Shown piece after piece: positions 34,776 to 47,205 of a DNA stretch of 64,000 nt. Each line of letters opens with the position of its first letter. Position 1 is the stretch's first letter. The DNA is taken from the NCBI RefSeq assembly GCF_026914185.1, contig NC_070561.1:2294001-2358000 (forward strand), in the 5' to 3' direction. The notes beneath the pieces were generated by a model, which was not told the DNA's origin, did not search any database, and saw only the letters and a list, made by a program, of their open reading frames with translations. This DNA is from Puccinia triticina (Eukaryota > Basidiomycota > Pucciniomycetes > Pucciniales > Pucciniaceae). Position numbers and translations under genes: made by a program.

Positions 34776-35141
34776 TAAAAGAATTTGATTTAATGTTTTA
34801 TTGCTAAAATAGAACCAACACAGTTGATGCGAGCAAAGACATGTGAAGTATGGCAGGTAGGATTGAGAGAACTGAGCAGGAAGGTTAAGGAAACAAAGCA
34901 GACAGAGAAGGACTTATTGTGAGGAGGAGGATGAAGAAAGAAGATGAAAGAAAGGGTTTGGTGATAGAGGTGAATTGAGTGAGTTGAGTTGAGTTGAGAT
35001 CGAGTGAAGTTGATGGTCGAAGTGAGTTGATAGTTGAGTCAATGAAGGAGAAGGGAGCGAGAAGGAATGAGAGCGAGGAAGAGACAAGTGAGAGAACAAA
35101 GAAAGACATTTCACAAGTGTGACAGGACTGTGATTTTTACA
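34776..35141 (-). repeat. Copia-C 3' LTR
   Basis: 366 bp, TAAAAGAATTTG to GATTTTTACA on the plus strand; the element sense runs leftward. Confidence 0.95.
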
Positions 35142-38100
35142 CTCCCCGTGGCTGGAGAGATTTTACCGGAGAAAGTGAAAATGATGGATCGATGGTTTTG
35201 GTGAGATTGGTGACAGAAGATTTGGGAACGGCTTTTGTTAGAGCATCCGCTAACATGTCAAATGTACGAACAAGAATGATTTTAATGTTTTTATTTTTGA
35301 GTTCTTGTCGGATACCTTTTGTTTTGAGGTCGATGTGGCAAGTTTTTGGGTTTGAGCCGAATTTCTTCAACTTGTCGTCGAGACCCTTGTTGTCAATATA
35401 ATGAGAGTTTGCGAATTTTTCTTTGAATTCAGAGTCGTTCATCATGAGACGTTCGTTAAGTTCTTTGTTGGCAATGTAGTGTGTTGCGGCGTCGATTTGA
35501 AGATTCCAAATATCTGAGAGTAGAGCCTTTAACCAGGTTCCTTCGTGAAACGAGTCTACAAGTGGATTCAGTTCTGCTTTGGTTGAGGAATAAGTGACAT
35601 TGTGTTGTCTACAGCTATTCCATGATATGAGAGCGCCGAATAGATAGCAGAGATACCCAGATTGAGATGTTCGGTGTACGGGATCGTCCCCCCAGGACGC
35701 ATTGCTATATATCTCGAGTAGTTGATTTGGATTTCGAATTTCAAGGGTGAGCTTTAAGTCTTTGGTGTTGCGCAAATACTGCCACACTTTCTTCACCTCG
35801 TGCCAATGTGACATGCCTGGCTTGGTGGAGTATCGTGTTAGACTAGAAACTGCAAAGCTGATATCTGGGCGAGTGTAGCCAGCAATGTAATTCATTAAAC
35901 CAATTGCTGATTGGTAGTTGATGTTTTGCTTCTTGAATATTGCGTGGTCTTCGTCTGTCGCTTCCTTCAGTTTCAGATTTGGTGTGAGTGGAGTTGCAGA
36001 GGGATTGCAGTTCAGGAGTCCTAACTCTTCTAGGCCATGTTCAATATGTTTAGGTTGTGAGAGAAGAATTTTGTTGTTTATTCTTTCAAATTTCATACCT
36101 AGGATAGTATTTGGGTCGTGACATGATGAGTTAGTGAATCGATTCTCAAACTTTTCCTTGAAGTTGTTACCTGGTCCCACCAGGACGAGGTCGTCGACAT
36201 GGAAGAATATTCGAGAAACTCCGTTGTCACACAGGTACAGGCATGGATCACAGTTCGATTTGTGAAAGCCTATTGACTCGAGCCAGGCTGCAAGAGTTTC
36301 GTACCAGTTCTTTGGAGCTTGCTTGAGTCCGTAGAGGGCTTTCTTGAGTTTGAGGTAAGGAGCTTCGCGATTGACTCCCTTCGGCGTTTTGATGTACACT
36401 TCTTCAGAGAGAGGAGCATGTAAGAATGCTCCCTGTACGTCGAATTGCGTGATAGAGAGATTCTGATGAAGGGCGTAGAGGAGAATCATTTTCAGAGTTG
36501 ATACTTTTCCGGTGGGAGCGAAGGTCTCCCCGTGATCGACTCCTTCAATCTGGTCGAAGCCTTGCACACATAGTCTTGCCTTGAACTTGAGAGGATCACC
36601 GTGACAATTGTCCTTGATCCTGAAGACCCAGGTTGTATCGAGAGGATTAGGCGGCTCCTCATAGTGATTGTCCCACACTTCGTGATTTTCGATCGAATCA
36701 ATTTCTTTTTCAATGGCTGATTTCCAAAAATTTTCGTCTGCGCATCAAATTGCGGATTCGAGCGTGTTAGGTTCGTAGTAATGGTGGAACCCGAATCGTA
36801 TTGGGGGTTTGATAGTTGATCGATCTCTCATTGACCTAGCAGGTGGTTCCAGCGGTTGTTCTGGCTCTTTTGGCTTAAGCATTTGAGATACATCGTCATT
36901 TGCTTCTGAGTCTGAGGAGTCGGAGTCATTGTTATCAGTGATTTGATTGTTCCTTCCCGAATTCAACGATTCAGATTTTTCAGCCGGTAGCATATTCTCT
37001 TGAGTATTTTGAGGAGTTGGAACCGTGTCGCTGATTTCAGGGAATCTTCCCGGGTAGAATTCGTCATCGCAGCCAGAGGTTTCGAGATCGACCTTAGGCA
37101 TTTTCAAGAAGCGAACATGTTTGGAGTCAACGATGGCTCCACTCTGCGTGATGACTCTGTACGATTGCAGGAGAACATTGAAACCCACAAGTAGACCTTC
37201 CTGGCCTTTGACGTCGAATTTCTTGCCCTTGATTCTATTCATGTTCAGGACTATTGTAGTGGTTCCGAGAGGTCTGAGAAAGTTTGAAGGAAGCTTCTTT
37301 CCGTGTACTATCTCCCAAGGTGATTGGATCTTTCCTTTTTGAGGGATTTGATTCAGCATGAGACAGCACGATTTGACGACTTCGTGCCAAAAGTTCTTCG
37401 TAATCCCCGAAGAACGAAATGTTGCTCTCATTGATTCAACAATAGTTCGATTAGCACGCTCCGCTCTACCGTTGGGTTCGGAGATTAGTCTCTGGATGTG
37501 GTTTTTGTTTAAGAAGTCGACTAACCTATTCCCCATAAATTCACCTCCTCCATCGGAGCAGATCATGTTGGGGAAGTAGCCTCGTCGTTTGTGTTCGGAC
37601 TCAAGAAGATTTATCAGAACTTCTGTCGTATCGTCCTTCTTCACAAGAGGGAATCCTGCCAAGTATCCTGAGAAATTATCGACAAGAGTAAGAATGAAAC
37701 GGGATTTGATCTTGGACTCAGGGGTAATTGGCCCGATGATGTCGAGATGAATTCTTTCAAAGACTTTTGCTGCAGGTTCAGATTCTGAGTTGAACGGCTG
37801 TTTGGTGATCTTCGATAGAGTACAGGCTTTACATTTGAATCCGTCTTTTTCCGCTTTTGAGATTGATGCCGGTATGAATTGAGTCAGGTGTTGAATTGAA
37901 GCATGACCAAAAGATTTGTGAATTGCTCGTAGGGTATCCGTTTCAGACTCAATGAAGTTGGCGGAATATTTGACCGTTCCACCCACTGAGTCGGGATTGT
38001 TGACTACAAAGAGATTGTTTTTGATCTTTCCTTTGAAACGACTTATTCCATCTTTTGATACCTCGAAGGAGCCCTTTTTGGCTGAGATTTCACATCCCTT

Positions 38101-39309
38101 ATTGATCAAGGCACCAGCACTGACAAGATTAATCACTATCTCCGGGACATACAGGCAGTCTTCGATGGAAATTATAGAGTTTCCCCACTGTAGAGTTACT
38201 CGTCCAATTCCTTTGATAGGAAGTGTTGCACCTTCTTTTCTGGTACGAATCACATCACGATCGCCAAGCTCGAGTTTGTCGAAAAATTTCATGTTGTTGA
38301 AAATGTGGGCGGATGCTCCGCTGTCTAAGACAATTTTGAATTTCGGATCGCCTATTTCAGTCCATAGGGTGACCAACGACAGGTAGTAGTTGACATTGTT
38401 CTTGCTGGCTTGGTATTTCGCCTGCGCTTCCCGCCACCACTCAGGAGCTTTATCTGAATGTAGATGCCAGCAGGAATCCGAAGTGTGATTTGCATCTTGC
38501 TTTGGATTGTGATAACCCGTTGTACATCGCTTGGCGCCATTTGCCTCCTGTCCTCCTTTTTGGCCTTGATTTCGGTTGAACTTTTGATTTTGATTTTTGG
38601 TTGTAACCAATGCAGCTTGAGTGGACGATGATGCTTCTTTGACTTCGGCACGATTTTCGTTGTTGAATTGTGTCAAGTGATTACAGACGAATTTAACTGT
38701 AAGAGCTTTGTCCGAATGCATGATTTGCCGTTTGAGGAGTTGAAGATTTTCCGGTAGTTTGAACAGTATGAGGTAAGCGAGTATGTCTTGAGGAAGATCG
38801 ATTCCGACATCAACGAGCTTTTTGATTGCAACTTTAATATCGGTCACGAAAGCTTCTAGGGCGTCTTCTCTAAATTTGACGTAAAGAAACTCGTTGAACA
38901 CCCGAGCTCAATTGGCTGACTTGTCCGAGGCGAATCGATCCTTTATTGCCTTCCAGAGGTCCTTTGCCGATCCTCTGTTGTCTGCGGTGACGATGTTGTT
39001 ATGAGTCACGCTATCCATCTTCGAGATGAATAAGAGTTTCAGTTCGGCGTTGACGTCGTCTGCTAGAGGGATGATATTTGGAGCCTGAGATTCCAGTGCC
39101 GTTAAGACTCCCCGTAACTTTAGCAGAGCCGTCATCTTGTCCTTCCATATTGAATAATTCTCTTCCAACAATTGAGGGGTCGTCTCTAATGCTGTCTTCA
39201 GCATTGCTTGTCGGAATCCGTCATTGTTTGACATCCCTGCCATCCTCGCCGTATCGACTATTGCGTTTGGCGGTATCTGTTGCTGTCCTGCGCCGGCTCC
39301 ACTTGACAT
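35137..39309 (-). pseudogene. Copia-C Gag-Pol polyprotein with two in-frame TGA codons
   Basis: Start MSSGAGAGQQQ at 39309; UBN2-type Gag with YSIWKDKM. The first TGA is at 38908-38910. The frame continues at once with ARVFNEFLYV and includes a Cys/His knuckle (GYHNPKQDANH...SCW), protease LDSGASAH near 38325, and pre-integrase HKSFGHAS. Integrase has its D-D-E residues at IHLDIIGP, CSDGGGEF and RAERANRT. The second TGA is at 36745-36747. RT follows (motif FFHVDDLVLVG near 36200) with RNase H (SSTKAELNPLVDS near 35580), ending at 35137. All blocks stay in one frame, so only the two stops break it. Confidence 0.93.
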
Positions 39310-39325
39310 TAAACGATTGGTTGTA

Positions 39326-39337
39326 GGCTTTTAACCG
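39326..39337 (-). promoter_or_regulatory. Copia-C primer site matching the anticodon arm of tRNA-Lys(UUU)
   Basis: Directly beside the 5' LTR the plus strand reads GGCTTTTAACCG, equal to the anticodon arm of fungal tRNA-Lys(UUU). The element RNA is complementary to it. Priming by a half-tRNA cleaved in the anticodon arm is known for Drosophila copia (initiator tRNA-Met). Use of tRNA-Lys here is inference from a 12-nt match. Confidence 0.6.
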
Positions 39338-39703
39338 TAAAAGAATTTGATTTAATGTTTTATTGCTAAAATAGAACCGACACAGTTGATGCGAGCAAAG
39401 ACATGTGAAGTATGGCAGGTAGGATTGAGAGAACTGAGCAGGAAGGTTAAGGAAACAAAGCAGACAGAGAAGGACTTATTGTGAGGAGGAGGATGAAGAA
39501 AGAAGATGAAAGAAAGGGTTTGGTGATAGAGGTGAATTGAGTGAGTTGAGTTGAGTTGAGATCGAGTGAAGTTGATGGTTGAAGTGAGTTGATAGTTGAG
39601 TCAATGAAGGAGAAGGGAGCGAGAAGGAATGAGAGCGAGGAAGAGACAAGTGAGAGAACAAAGAAAGACATTTCACAAGTGTGACAGGACTGTGATTTTT
39701 ACA
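39338..39703 (-). repeat. Copia-C 5' LTR
   Basis: 366 bp, followed by target duplication GTAGA at 39704-39708. Confidence 0.95.
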
Positions 39704-40496
39704 GTAGACGGAAAGGTTCCACTACATCAAAAATAAAAAAAATTCTCTGTTTTCTTTTCTTTACATAACATTCATCAGAAATCATGGACTATGGCGCAAG
39801 GACGGGACTCTACAGGACTAGAAGTTACATTCCAAGCTACATATACACCTCACCTCCTATTACAACCTCACGTTTACATACACAACCCAGCTGCAGGACA
39901 GCTACACATACTCATTTCCACTGCATAGTATATACATACATTCTAAACTAGTGGATTTTCACAACTGACAGCTGCAGGCGACATCATAGAAGTACCACAT
40001 TAAATCCCTCATGTTCTGACCAATCATAGTCACTCATTTAGTTGTTTGTACCTTCTACATGTCATGTACATTTCCGACCAACCACATTCACTCATTCAGT
40101 TTCCCTGCAGCTAAAATCCCTCATACAGGGCCTCCTTGTAGCTAAATTTCCTCACATTTGTCTATATAAGGAGCTCTCTCCCCCCCCCTCAGTTGTCTTT
40201 CCCTCAGTTCAGTACCCACCTATCACATACCCCACAACATTACATACCATCCAAACCCTTTACACATTATAACAACCCTTAACAAATCAATAACAACTGA
40301 ACTCACTCTCAAATTCTCATATCTCTCACCTCAGTTCATTACTCACCAATTACAGTCAACCCAACATTTACATAAACAACCTTACATACATTTAACAACC
40401 TACATACATAACAACCCTTACAATAACAATATCAACAAATTATTCAGTGTCATCAACAAGCTCATCTTGAACCAACCAACCCTATCACTTCATTAA

Positions 40497-40528
<32 letters not shown>

Positions 40529-43235
40529 ATCTGATAGTATAGAAGGGCAGAGTTTGCACCTCCATCATCCCCTTCTCCATTCAGCAAAAGGTTCTCAGGA
40601 ACACTTTTGAGTCTTACAAGGGAGTCCCCAACGTGATAGGATAACTTTGTTTGATCGACAACACACAGTTTCACCAGAGCGCTCTTGATCGGCTGATGGC
40701 CACGCTCAACCATTCCCGCACCTTCAGGGTAGTACTCTGTTACTTTGCCGAATTTAGCACTGCACGACTCGACCAATTTCCGCAAGCCGCCACAAAATTC
40801 TGCACCACCGTCCACTGTGATAAGTCGCACACTCCCGAACCGCGCAAACCAGTCCTCTTCCAAAAACTGTTTGACTTTTGCCGCCGTAAGATTCACCAGA
40901 GGCCGCGCCTCCACCCAACCAGAAAGATCATCTCGCGCTGCGATCAGGTACTTGAACTTCCCTGCCTTGATGTGCACCACATCCATTGATATCCTTCTGA
41001 ATAGCGTGTCCGTTTCCGTAGGTTTCCCGATTTCCTTAGGCAGACGCTGACTACGCCTCTGGCATTGCTCGCAACTCCGCACCCATTGCCGCACACTCCT
41101 CGAGACACCCGGCCACCAAAACCGCGACTGAACTCTCCGTCTAGTTTCCGCCTCGCCTCAATGACCCAGCTCCTTGTGTAAACTCCGCAGGACAGCTTCC
41201 TGATCAATACGCCAAGTCACTACCACCAAGTGTACCGGTGCGCTCCGACGCCATAGTTGACCTTCATGCACGAAGAAATTCGCCGCCTTACGCTTGATCC
41301 AGCGCTGAACCGTTGGCCCAATTCCCGCAGGATAGCGAAGAGTCGTCAGGAACACCACCAAATACTCGTACCTCGGCGTCTGAGTCACTGGCAAGCCTCC
41401 GCCCTCCTTCACAACCGCGTCCTTCACCATTTGCACATCAAGAATCCGCCGCTCCACGTCCAGCTGTTCCGCCAGCGCAAATCAATCCTCATCGTCACCC
41501 AGGGGAATGCGGGAAAGCGCGTCAGGCAACGTGAACACCTTGCCCGGCACGTGCACCACTTCGAAAGAAAACAGCTGCAAGAATGCCACCCACCGCGTCA
41601 TAGGGGCATTAGGCAACAATGGACAGTTGATCATCTGCACCAACGCCTCCGCATCGACCAGTAATTTGAAATAGACGCCCCACAGTATGTGTTGCAATCT
41701 CCGCACGATTTTAGCCACTCCGCACAACTCCAGCTTCGGCTGGGAATACCGCGATTCCACATCCGTAAATGTCACCGATTCGTACAGCACGGGCCAATCC
41801 TTCCCGTCCTCTTCCTGGGTGAGTACTCCGCCCGCACCAAACTCGCTTGAGTCCACTGCCAACCGAATTCCGTCGTTATCGTAGTTGAGCTCCTTTAACA
41901 AGATCTTCCTGCCTACTATGTCCTTCAGCATTGCGAACGCGTCGTCACATTCTTGGGTCCAGTTCCATTCCGCATTCTTGCGTGTCAATCTCCGCATTGG
42001 ACTCGCAATTTCCTCAAACCTTCCGATGAACATGCGCACAAAACTACATAACCCGAGGAACTGCAGGACATGAGACGCCGTACGTGGTTTCGGCCAATCC
42101 AGTATCTTGTTCCGCTTAGGTTCCGCAACCCGTCACCCGTCTTTAGACACCTTGTGCCCCAAGACCTCCAGCACCGGTACACAAACCGCAAACTTCTTCC
42201 CAGAAACCGTGAGGCCTGCTTCCTCAATCCAAAACAAAACCCGCTCCAACGCCACTGCATACTCCCAGATAAACCGGCGAATATTAGGATTTTCCGCCAA
42301 CGCCGCTCCGCCGTAGTCACTCCTTGGTCCTTTCACGGCCGCATCATCAATAAATATCTGCGCTGTGTGAGGTAACTTGTTCTGAAGGATCCAGGACATC
42401 TGCGCCTGATACACCGCCACCAAATTGGTAGCCCCCTGTGGAAGCCGAGTAAGCTGCAAGCACCCCAATTGCGTCTCAAATGCCGTCAGCGGCCTTGACT
42501 CCGCATGCAATTCCCGCTGATCGTATCCGCCCATCACATCCACCAGGCCATAGCAAACCCGCCCCGCCATAGTGTCAATGAACTCTTCTATGCGTGGCGG
42601 TAATCCAGTGTCCCGTATAGTGACCGAATTAAGCCGTTGCAAGTCGTGCACAATCCGCAGACTCTTCTTGTCCTGCTTAATTACCGCAAAGATCGGACTA
42701 GAGTAGCTGGAGCATGATTGCTCGTACAACCCCGTCCGCAACCGTTCCCGCACCAGCTCCGTCATCTCTCCGCGAATCGCCGCTGGTATAGGGATGGGCC
42801 GTATCTGCCATGGCTCATGTGGAACCGTGGGTATTCGATAAGGATCCCCAATACTCCGCTTGAGTAAACCCCGATCCTCCGGTCCAAATGACAACGCCTT
42901 CTCCCGCAACGTGATGGCTTCAGCCAATAAGTGAAACTCCTCCTCGTGGAGCCATTCCGGTGGCCCAAAGTTGAGACTGGCCATCCGTTCCGCCGTAATC
43001 CGCGTTGTCGGCTCAAACCTTGGCGGAATCCGATGCAAAGGTGTCTTGAACGGATCCCGGCTCCACTTGATCTCCCTCAATGGCGGGTTGAGCTCCTGCG
43101 GCATCGCCACATTCTGCGGCCGCACCTTTTTCGCCACCGGTTTATACCTCCCGCCATTGAGTCGGCCCATTCTTGCTTCGCCGTCGTTGCCGATTGTCCT
43201 AGCCACAATCAAACCCCTGCGCGGACGTCTCATTT

Positions 43236-43493
43236 TGCTCACAACCGTGGCACAATGGTAGGTTTTCGTAGAAAGCCGACTCGGAGGTACATACTTGGGA
43301 GGACTTACTTGTACACTGCTCGCCTCCGCCGCGCAGCTCCCGATTTCCGCACCAATTTTTCCGCTCTCGTCCATTCCCGCTTTCCGCTCATCACTTGTCC
43401 CTGTCGCAGAGTAACGGCTCACCACAGTGGCGCTGTGGTAGTGCTTTGATCCTTCCACACTCAGAGATGCACACAATGAAAAGCTCACTTTGG
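43236..43493 (-). repeat. Two copies of the Ty3 pre-RT repeat in Ty3-A
   Basis: 43236-43312 and 43416-43493, translated with VSPPKYVPPS...CATVVS and VSFSLCASLS...SATVVS. Same skeleton, orientation and position (between protease and RT) as in Ty3-1. Confidence 0.7.
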
Positions 43494-43598
43494 TATTGGG
43501 CTGCCTCGCCGTACCTTCGCCAATACCCTCCCGCTTCTTAAATGTCAACCGTCCAGGCTGAGTCAAAGCTTCCTCCGCCCGGATAGCTCGGCCGACAA

Positions 43599-45899
43599 CT
43601 AAAAATCCTCCGCGGGAGGCTCTGCACAGTGATGCGGTGCCCCATCGCCCACCTCCGTCACCCAATCTCCGCTTTGAGGCTGGCAGACGATCGTCTCGTA
43701 CTGCTTCCCGTGAGTTCCTTCCACCCGCATCACTTCCTCTTGCCTTGCGGGACAGAAACACAGCTGCGCTTGGAAAGCAAACAGTGCTGGTCGACCAAGG
43801 ATGATCTTGTGAGACCTAGTTCCCAGGAACGATAACTTCTTGACCACTTTCGCCACCTCCACGGTCTCCGCCTCCGCTATCCCGTATACTTCACAAGTAA
43901 ACCCACCCATTGTGCGGATTTTTATGTGAGTCTTCCGCAGCACCAAATTAGCCTCCGACGCCAAATCCGCCAGGAGAATGTTGATCATGGACCCTGTGTC
44001 GATCATAGCCCATTTCGTGACGTTTCCTACCCTCATACTTATGTATCCCAGTGGGCAGGACACGGCCGTAGATGGTAGAACGGGAATTGAATCCAGCGAG
44101 TGTCCAAACTCCGCACACTTAACTTCCGCAGTTTCCGCGTTAGTGGTGACAGATGTCGCCGCTGGCTTCCTTTCACCTGACGCCTCTTTCAACACGCTGA
44201 TCATCTCATCCGCCATCACCGGGGAAATTGCTGCCAGCTCCCTCAAGGTAAGGGCTACCGTGGTTTCCGCACCCATTGCTCGCCGTGCAACTTCTGCCGC
44301 CTTTTTCTTGCTGCCCCCCGCCATCGGAGCTACCGGAAGCTGCTTGACCGGCTCCGGTCTGGCTTTAGGAGCGGGAACGGGATCCAAATCCATCTTCTCC
44401 AAACGCTCCCCCAAGAAGACTTCCCCCGTTTGCACGCACTTCACACTGCTGGCCACTGCCGGCGGCTTCCACACCATGCCCTTGACCATCCCAATATTCA
44501 CTTTCCCTTTTGCCGAAGGTTGTCCGGCCCGCACCACGTCCCTCGGAATCGGGCCATCCACTGGTGTTTGATCCGGCCAGAAGAAAGCGCGCCCCCACGA
44601 GGAAACTTTTCCTGCAGCCCGATCCGTTTTGAAGTACTCGCACTGATTCCGCATATGGCCAGTTTGCTTGCAGTAGTCACACACCGGAGGTCCTTGCCTC
44701 CACGGCGGCATTCCGCCAACCTGCGGAGTGCCGTCCGCCTGAGGAGCCGCAGGAGCGGCTGCTGGTGCCACGGCCGCCTGTTGTTCCTTCGGTTGCTTGT
44801 GCGCCGCTTTCTGCATGAACAGCTTCAGTTCTTTCAGCGTATCCGCCAGGTCACTCACGTCTTTGACCGTCACCGGCGCCTGCGAAGCCGGTTCCGCCCT
44901 CACAACCGCATCTCCTTGGCTGTTGTTCATGAGCTCCAACACTTCGAGTTCCGCCTTGACAGCGGACCGCAACTCCTTCATGCTAGGCAACAATTTTGGC
45001 CCGCCAAGTCGTGGTTTAACCATCAGCCCCCGCTCGTTAAGTCCTCAAAGCACCTTCTCAGTGAAGGTCCGGTTGAATCCCTTCAAGAAATTCCGCTTCG
45101 TCGTACCCATATCGGCCGTCACAATCTCATTCCGCTCCAGATACCGCAGAACCTGGTCAAAACTGGTAATGTAGGACACATACTCCGCTCATGTCCGAAC
45201 ACCACCCTTTTCCGCACGCTCCAAAGCCACTTTCTCCAGGTCGCTCTCCCGATACCTGGGTCCACGGTCTTCCCACCTCTCGAGTATCTCCTCCTTGAGC
45301 TTGGTCCAGTCCTTACTCTCAAACCCTTTCATGTCCTCCACTTCCCGCAAGTCCTCGCCTTCCGGGAAGAAGTTGACCACCTGGTACGCTTTATCCGCAT
45401 CCGTCAGACCTTCTTGCAGAGCCGCTCTTTTGAACCAGTCAATAAAACGCTCCACCTCCGCCTCTGAAACCTTAAGGTGCGGAACATCCCTGGGCCGTAT
45501 CTTCGCTCCGCTCGGCGCAGGAGCAGCAGGTCGTTGTCCACCTAGCGCTTCTTCCATGGTTTCGTCTTCTGTCTCCTCTGGTCGAACGCCATAAGTTCCA
45601 CTCGTCGTTCCTCCCGTTGGCACCGCTGGTCAATTGTTTAGAGTGCTCCGCTGATACAACTGTTGCCTCCTCGCCGCGAGTGACTGATTAGGTGAAAACT
45701 GGTTCCGCACCGACGAAAAAGATGCCTGTCCTAGTCTTGGTCCTCCCGCTAATCCCAACCACGATTGTGTTTTGGCTGGTCTTGACGAAGAACCTTCACC
45801 GTTTTCTGCAATTACTGTGTCTCCGCTGTCCAAGTCGCCTGATCCAATCTGAGCTTCTTCGTTGCCTGGAGTAAAGAATTCACCTTCCAAAGGGTTCAT
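43599..45899 (-). pseudogene. Ty3-A Gag-protease, three in-frame TGA codons
   Basis: Start MNPLEGEFFTP at 45899. TGA at 45630-45632, 45189-45191 and 45045-45047, all in one frame. Gag includes VERFIDWFKRAAL. The CCHC knuckle is CDYCKQTGHMRNQC near 44660; the protease has MIDTGSMINIL near 43985 and ILGRPALF near 43790. It ends GAT TTT TAG at 43599. Ty3-B is inserted just upstream of the start codon. Confidence 0.9.
43601..43605 (-). promoter_or_regulatory. Probable -1 shift site of Ty3-A (T-run before stop)
   Basis: The Gag-protease frame ends GAT TTT TAG. A -1 slip of the TTT codon lands in the pol frame. The run is one T shorter than the TTTTTTA of Ty3-1 and Ty3-B, so here slippage would occur at a stop codon or the site has decayed. 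Confidence 0.5.
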
Positions 45900-45912
45900 T
45901 CAACGTTTCCGC

Positions 45913-46876
45913 TGTGGAACTACTCAAGGGGGAGAATAGAGCTTGGAAGGGAAATGGATAGCAACACTAGTACTAATGTAAGCTATGCAAGGGTGCTGAT
46001 GAGGCTGCCTTCCTGACTAATGCTGAGGGGATGAGAGTAACACTAAGAAAAAGAAGAAAAAGGTGTGGCTGATTTCTGCTTGATCTTAGGAGCTAGTACT
46101 ATGAGCTTTAACTACTGACTACTGAGGGTAAGAGAGTTTGGAGGAGTGATGAGAGAGGGGAATGCAATGGCAAGGTTTAATGGCAAGGGGTTGATGAGAA
46201 TGGGCACTTATAATTTCTGTATCTAAAATTATCTATAACTTCTGCATAAGGTACAAGTGAGGGGGGAAAGACAGTTCTTATATGAAGGAAGGATGAGCAC
46301 AGACAATAAGGAGTTCTGGCTATGAGAATGAAGGTTGTACAAATGAGGAAGAGTGATGTGAACATAGTAACAGTATGTAATGATGAGCAATGCTGAAAGG
46401 GGAATGCTGGTTATGGGAATAAAAGAATGTACTAATGGGGAAGAGTGATGAGAACATAGTAACTACTTGTAATGATGAGCACTACTGAAAGAGGTAAGCA
46501 CAGATCCAATGATGTAATGTGTACAATAGGCATAGTACATAATGAGAAATGTATGTAAAGGGTTTAGTATGTGAGAATAAATATGTAAAAGGAATTTACT
46601 GTAATGATTCAAGTAGGTTACTAATGAAATGAGTATTGTAACTAATGAAGAATGTAGGTTGTCTGTAAGTCTTATATCCTTATATAACTACTGAACCATT
46701 GAAGATAAGGGGGTACTATGTACGAGTGACTATAGGTGAAATTTGGCGTAGAATCTGAATATGCAATAATAATGAAGTATTTGTGAAGGGTTATGGGGGA
46801 AATGGGAAATGTAATGATGAATGTATGTAAAGAAAAGCAATAAAACACTACTTATGGTTTGGAATGGAGCACCACA
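45913..46876 (-). repeat. Ty3-B 3' LTR
   Basis: 964 bp, TGTGGAACTACTC to GGAGCACCACA on the plus strand. The polypurine tract GTTGGGGGAGGA (complement of 46877-46888) abuts it. Confidence 0.95.
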
Positions 46877-46929
46877 TCCTCCCCCAACTTATTGTCTGTC
46901 CCCAGGCAATGCACCAAAGAGAAGAGTGA

Positions 46930-47205
46930 TCCAGAAAGAGTTGAAGAACGTTGAGTCCAAGAGTCCAAAGTTCCAAAGTCCAGTGTTCTTCCTCCAAAAG
47001 GTGAAATCCAAAGTCCTGAGTAGTAATCCAAAATCCAAAGTCCAGTGTCCAAAGCCAATAGAATCCAAGTATAATCCAAGTCCAGTATATCTGAGTCCAA
47101 GGTATCCAAGTCCAATCCAAAGTCCAATAGTCCTATGTATCCAAAGTATCCATAGTCCAGTATCCAATCCAAAGAGTCCAGTATCCAAAAGAAGGTCCAA
47201 TTATC
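46930..47205. repeat. TCCAAAGTCCAG microsatellite-like tract
   Basis: About 25 imperfect copies of a 9-12-bp unit (TCCAAAG, TCCAGTATCC) between the polypurine tract and the antisense gene of Ty3-B. Confidence 0.75.

Larger units (their letters stand above)
34776..39703 (-). mobile_element. Copia-C, complete Ty1/copia retrotransposon (4928 bp)
   Basis: Two 366-bp LTRs (34776-35141 and 39338-39703) differing at about two sites, and a perfect 5-bp duplication GTAGA (34771-34775 and 39704-39708). One gag-pol frame runs on the minus strand from 39309 to 35137 with two TGA interruptions. Few LTR differences mean a recent insertion, yet it is already inactivated. Confidence 0.95.
34767..40618 (+). 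mobile_element. Solo LTR, family C, second copy, split by Copia-C
   Basis: Left piece 34767-34775 (TGTGGTAGA), right piece 39709-40618 ending CTTTTGAGTCTTACA, together about 919 bp. The right piece is related to the solo LTR at 30182-31376 (for example the GGAGCTCTCTCC block after a TATA-like TCTATATAAGG at about 40160). The 4-bp flanks ACGG and AGGG differ at one base. It interrupts the integrase end of Ty3-A. Confidence 0.75.
40619..43605 (-). pseudogene. Ty3-A Pol, three in-frame TGA codons and truncated integrase
   Basis: Enters from the protease frame by a -1 step at 43601-43605. The pre-RT region carries two ATVVS motif repeats. RT has TRLPQGATN and FIDDAAVKG (near 42345). RNase H has AVDSSEFGAGG. 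The integrase HHCC region has CEQCQRR and the DDE core has MDVVHIK, TVDGGAEF and MVERGH. TGA codons occur at 42133-42135, 41482-41484 and 41158-41160; the last replaces the Arg of the conserved GHRG. After KSALVKLC the protein leaves integrase homology, so the C-terminal half of integrase and the GPY/F module are missing. The frame then runs into the nested LTR-C. Confidence 0.9.

Noticed and set aside
40462..40640. C-terminal extension of Ty3-A Pol ending RLKSVPEN and beyond
   Set aside because: The sequence is the start of the inserted LTR-C (TGTAAGACTC), also found in the solo LTR at 30182; not protein.
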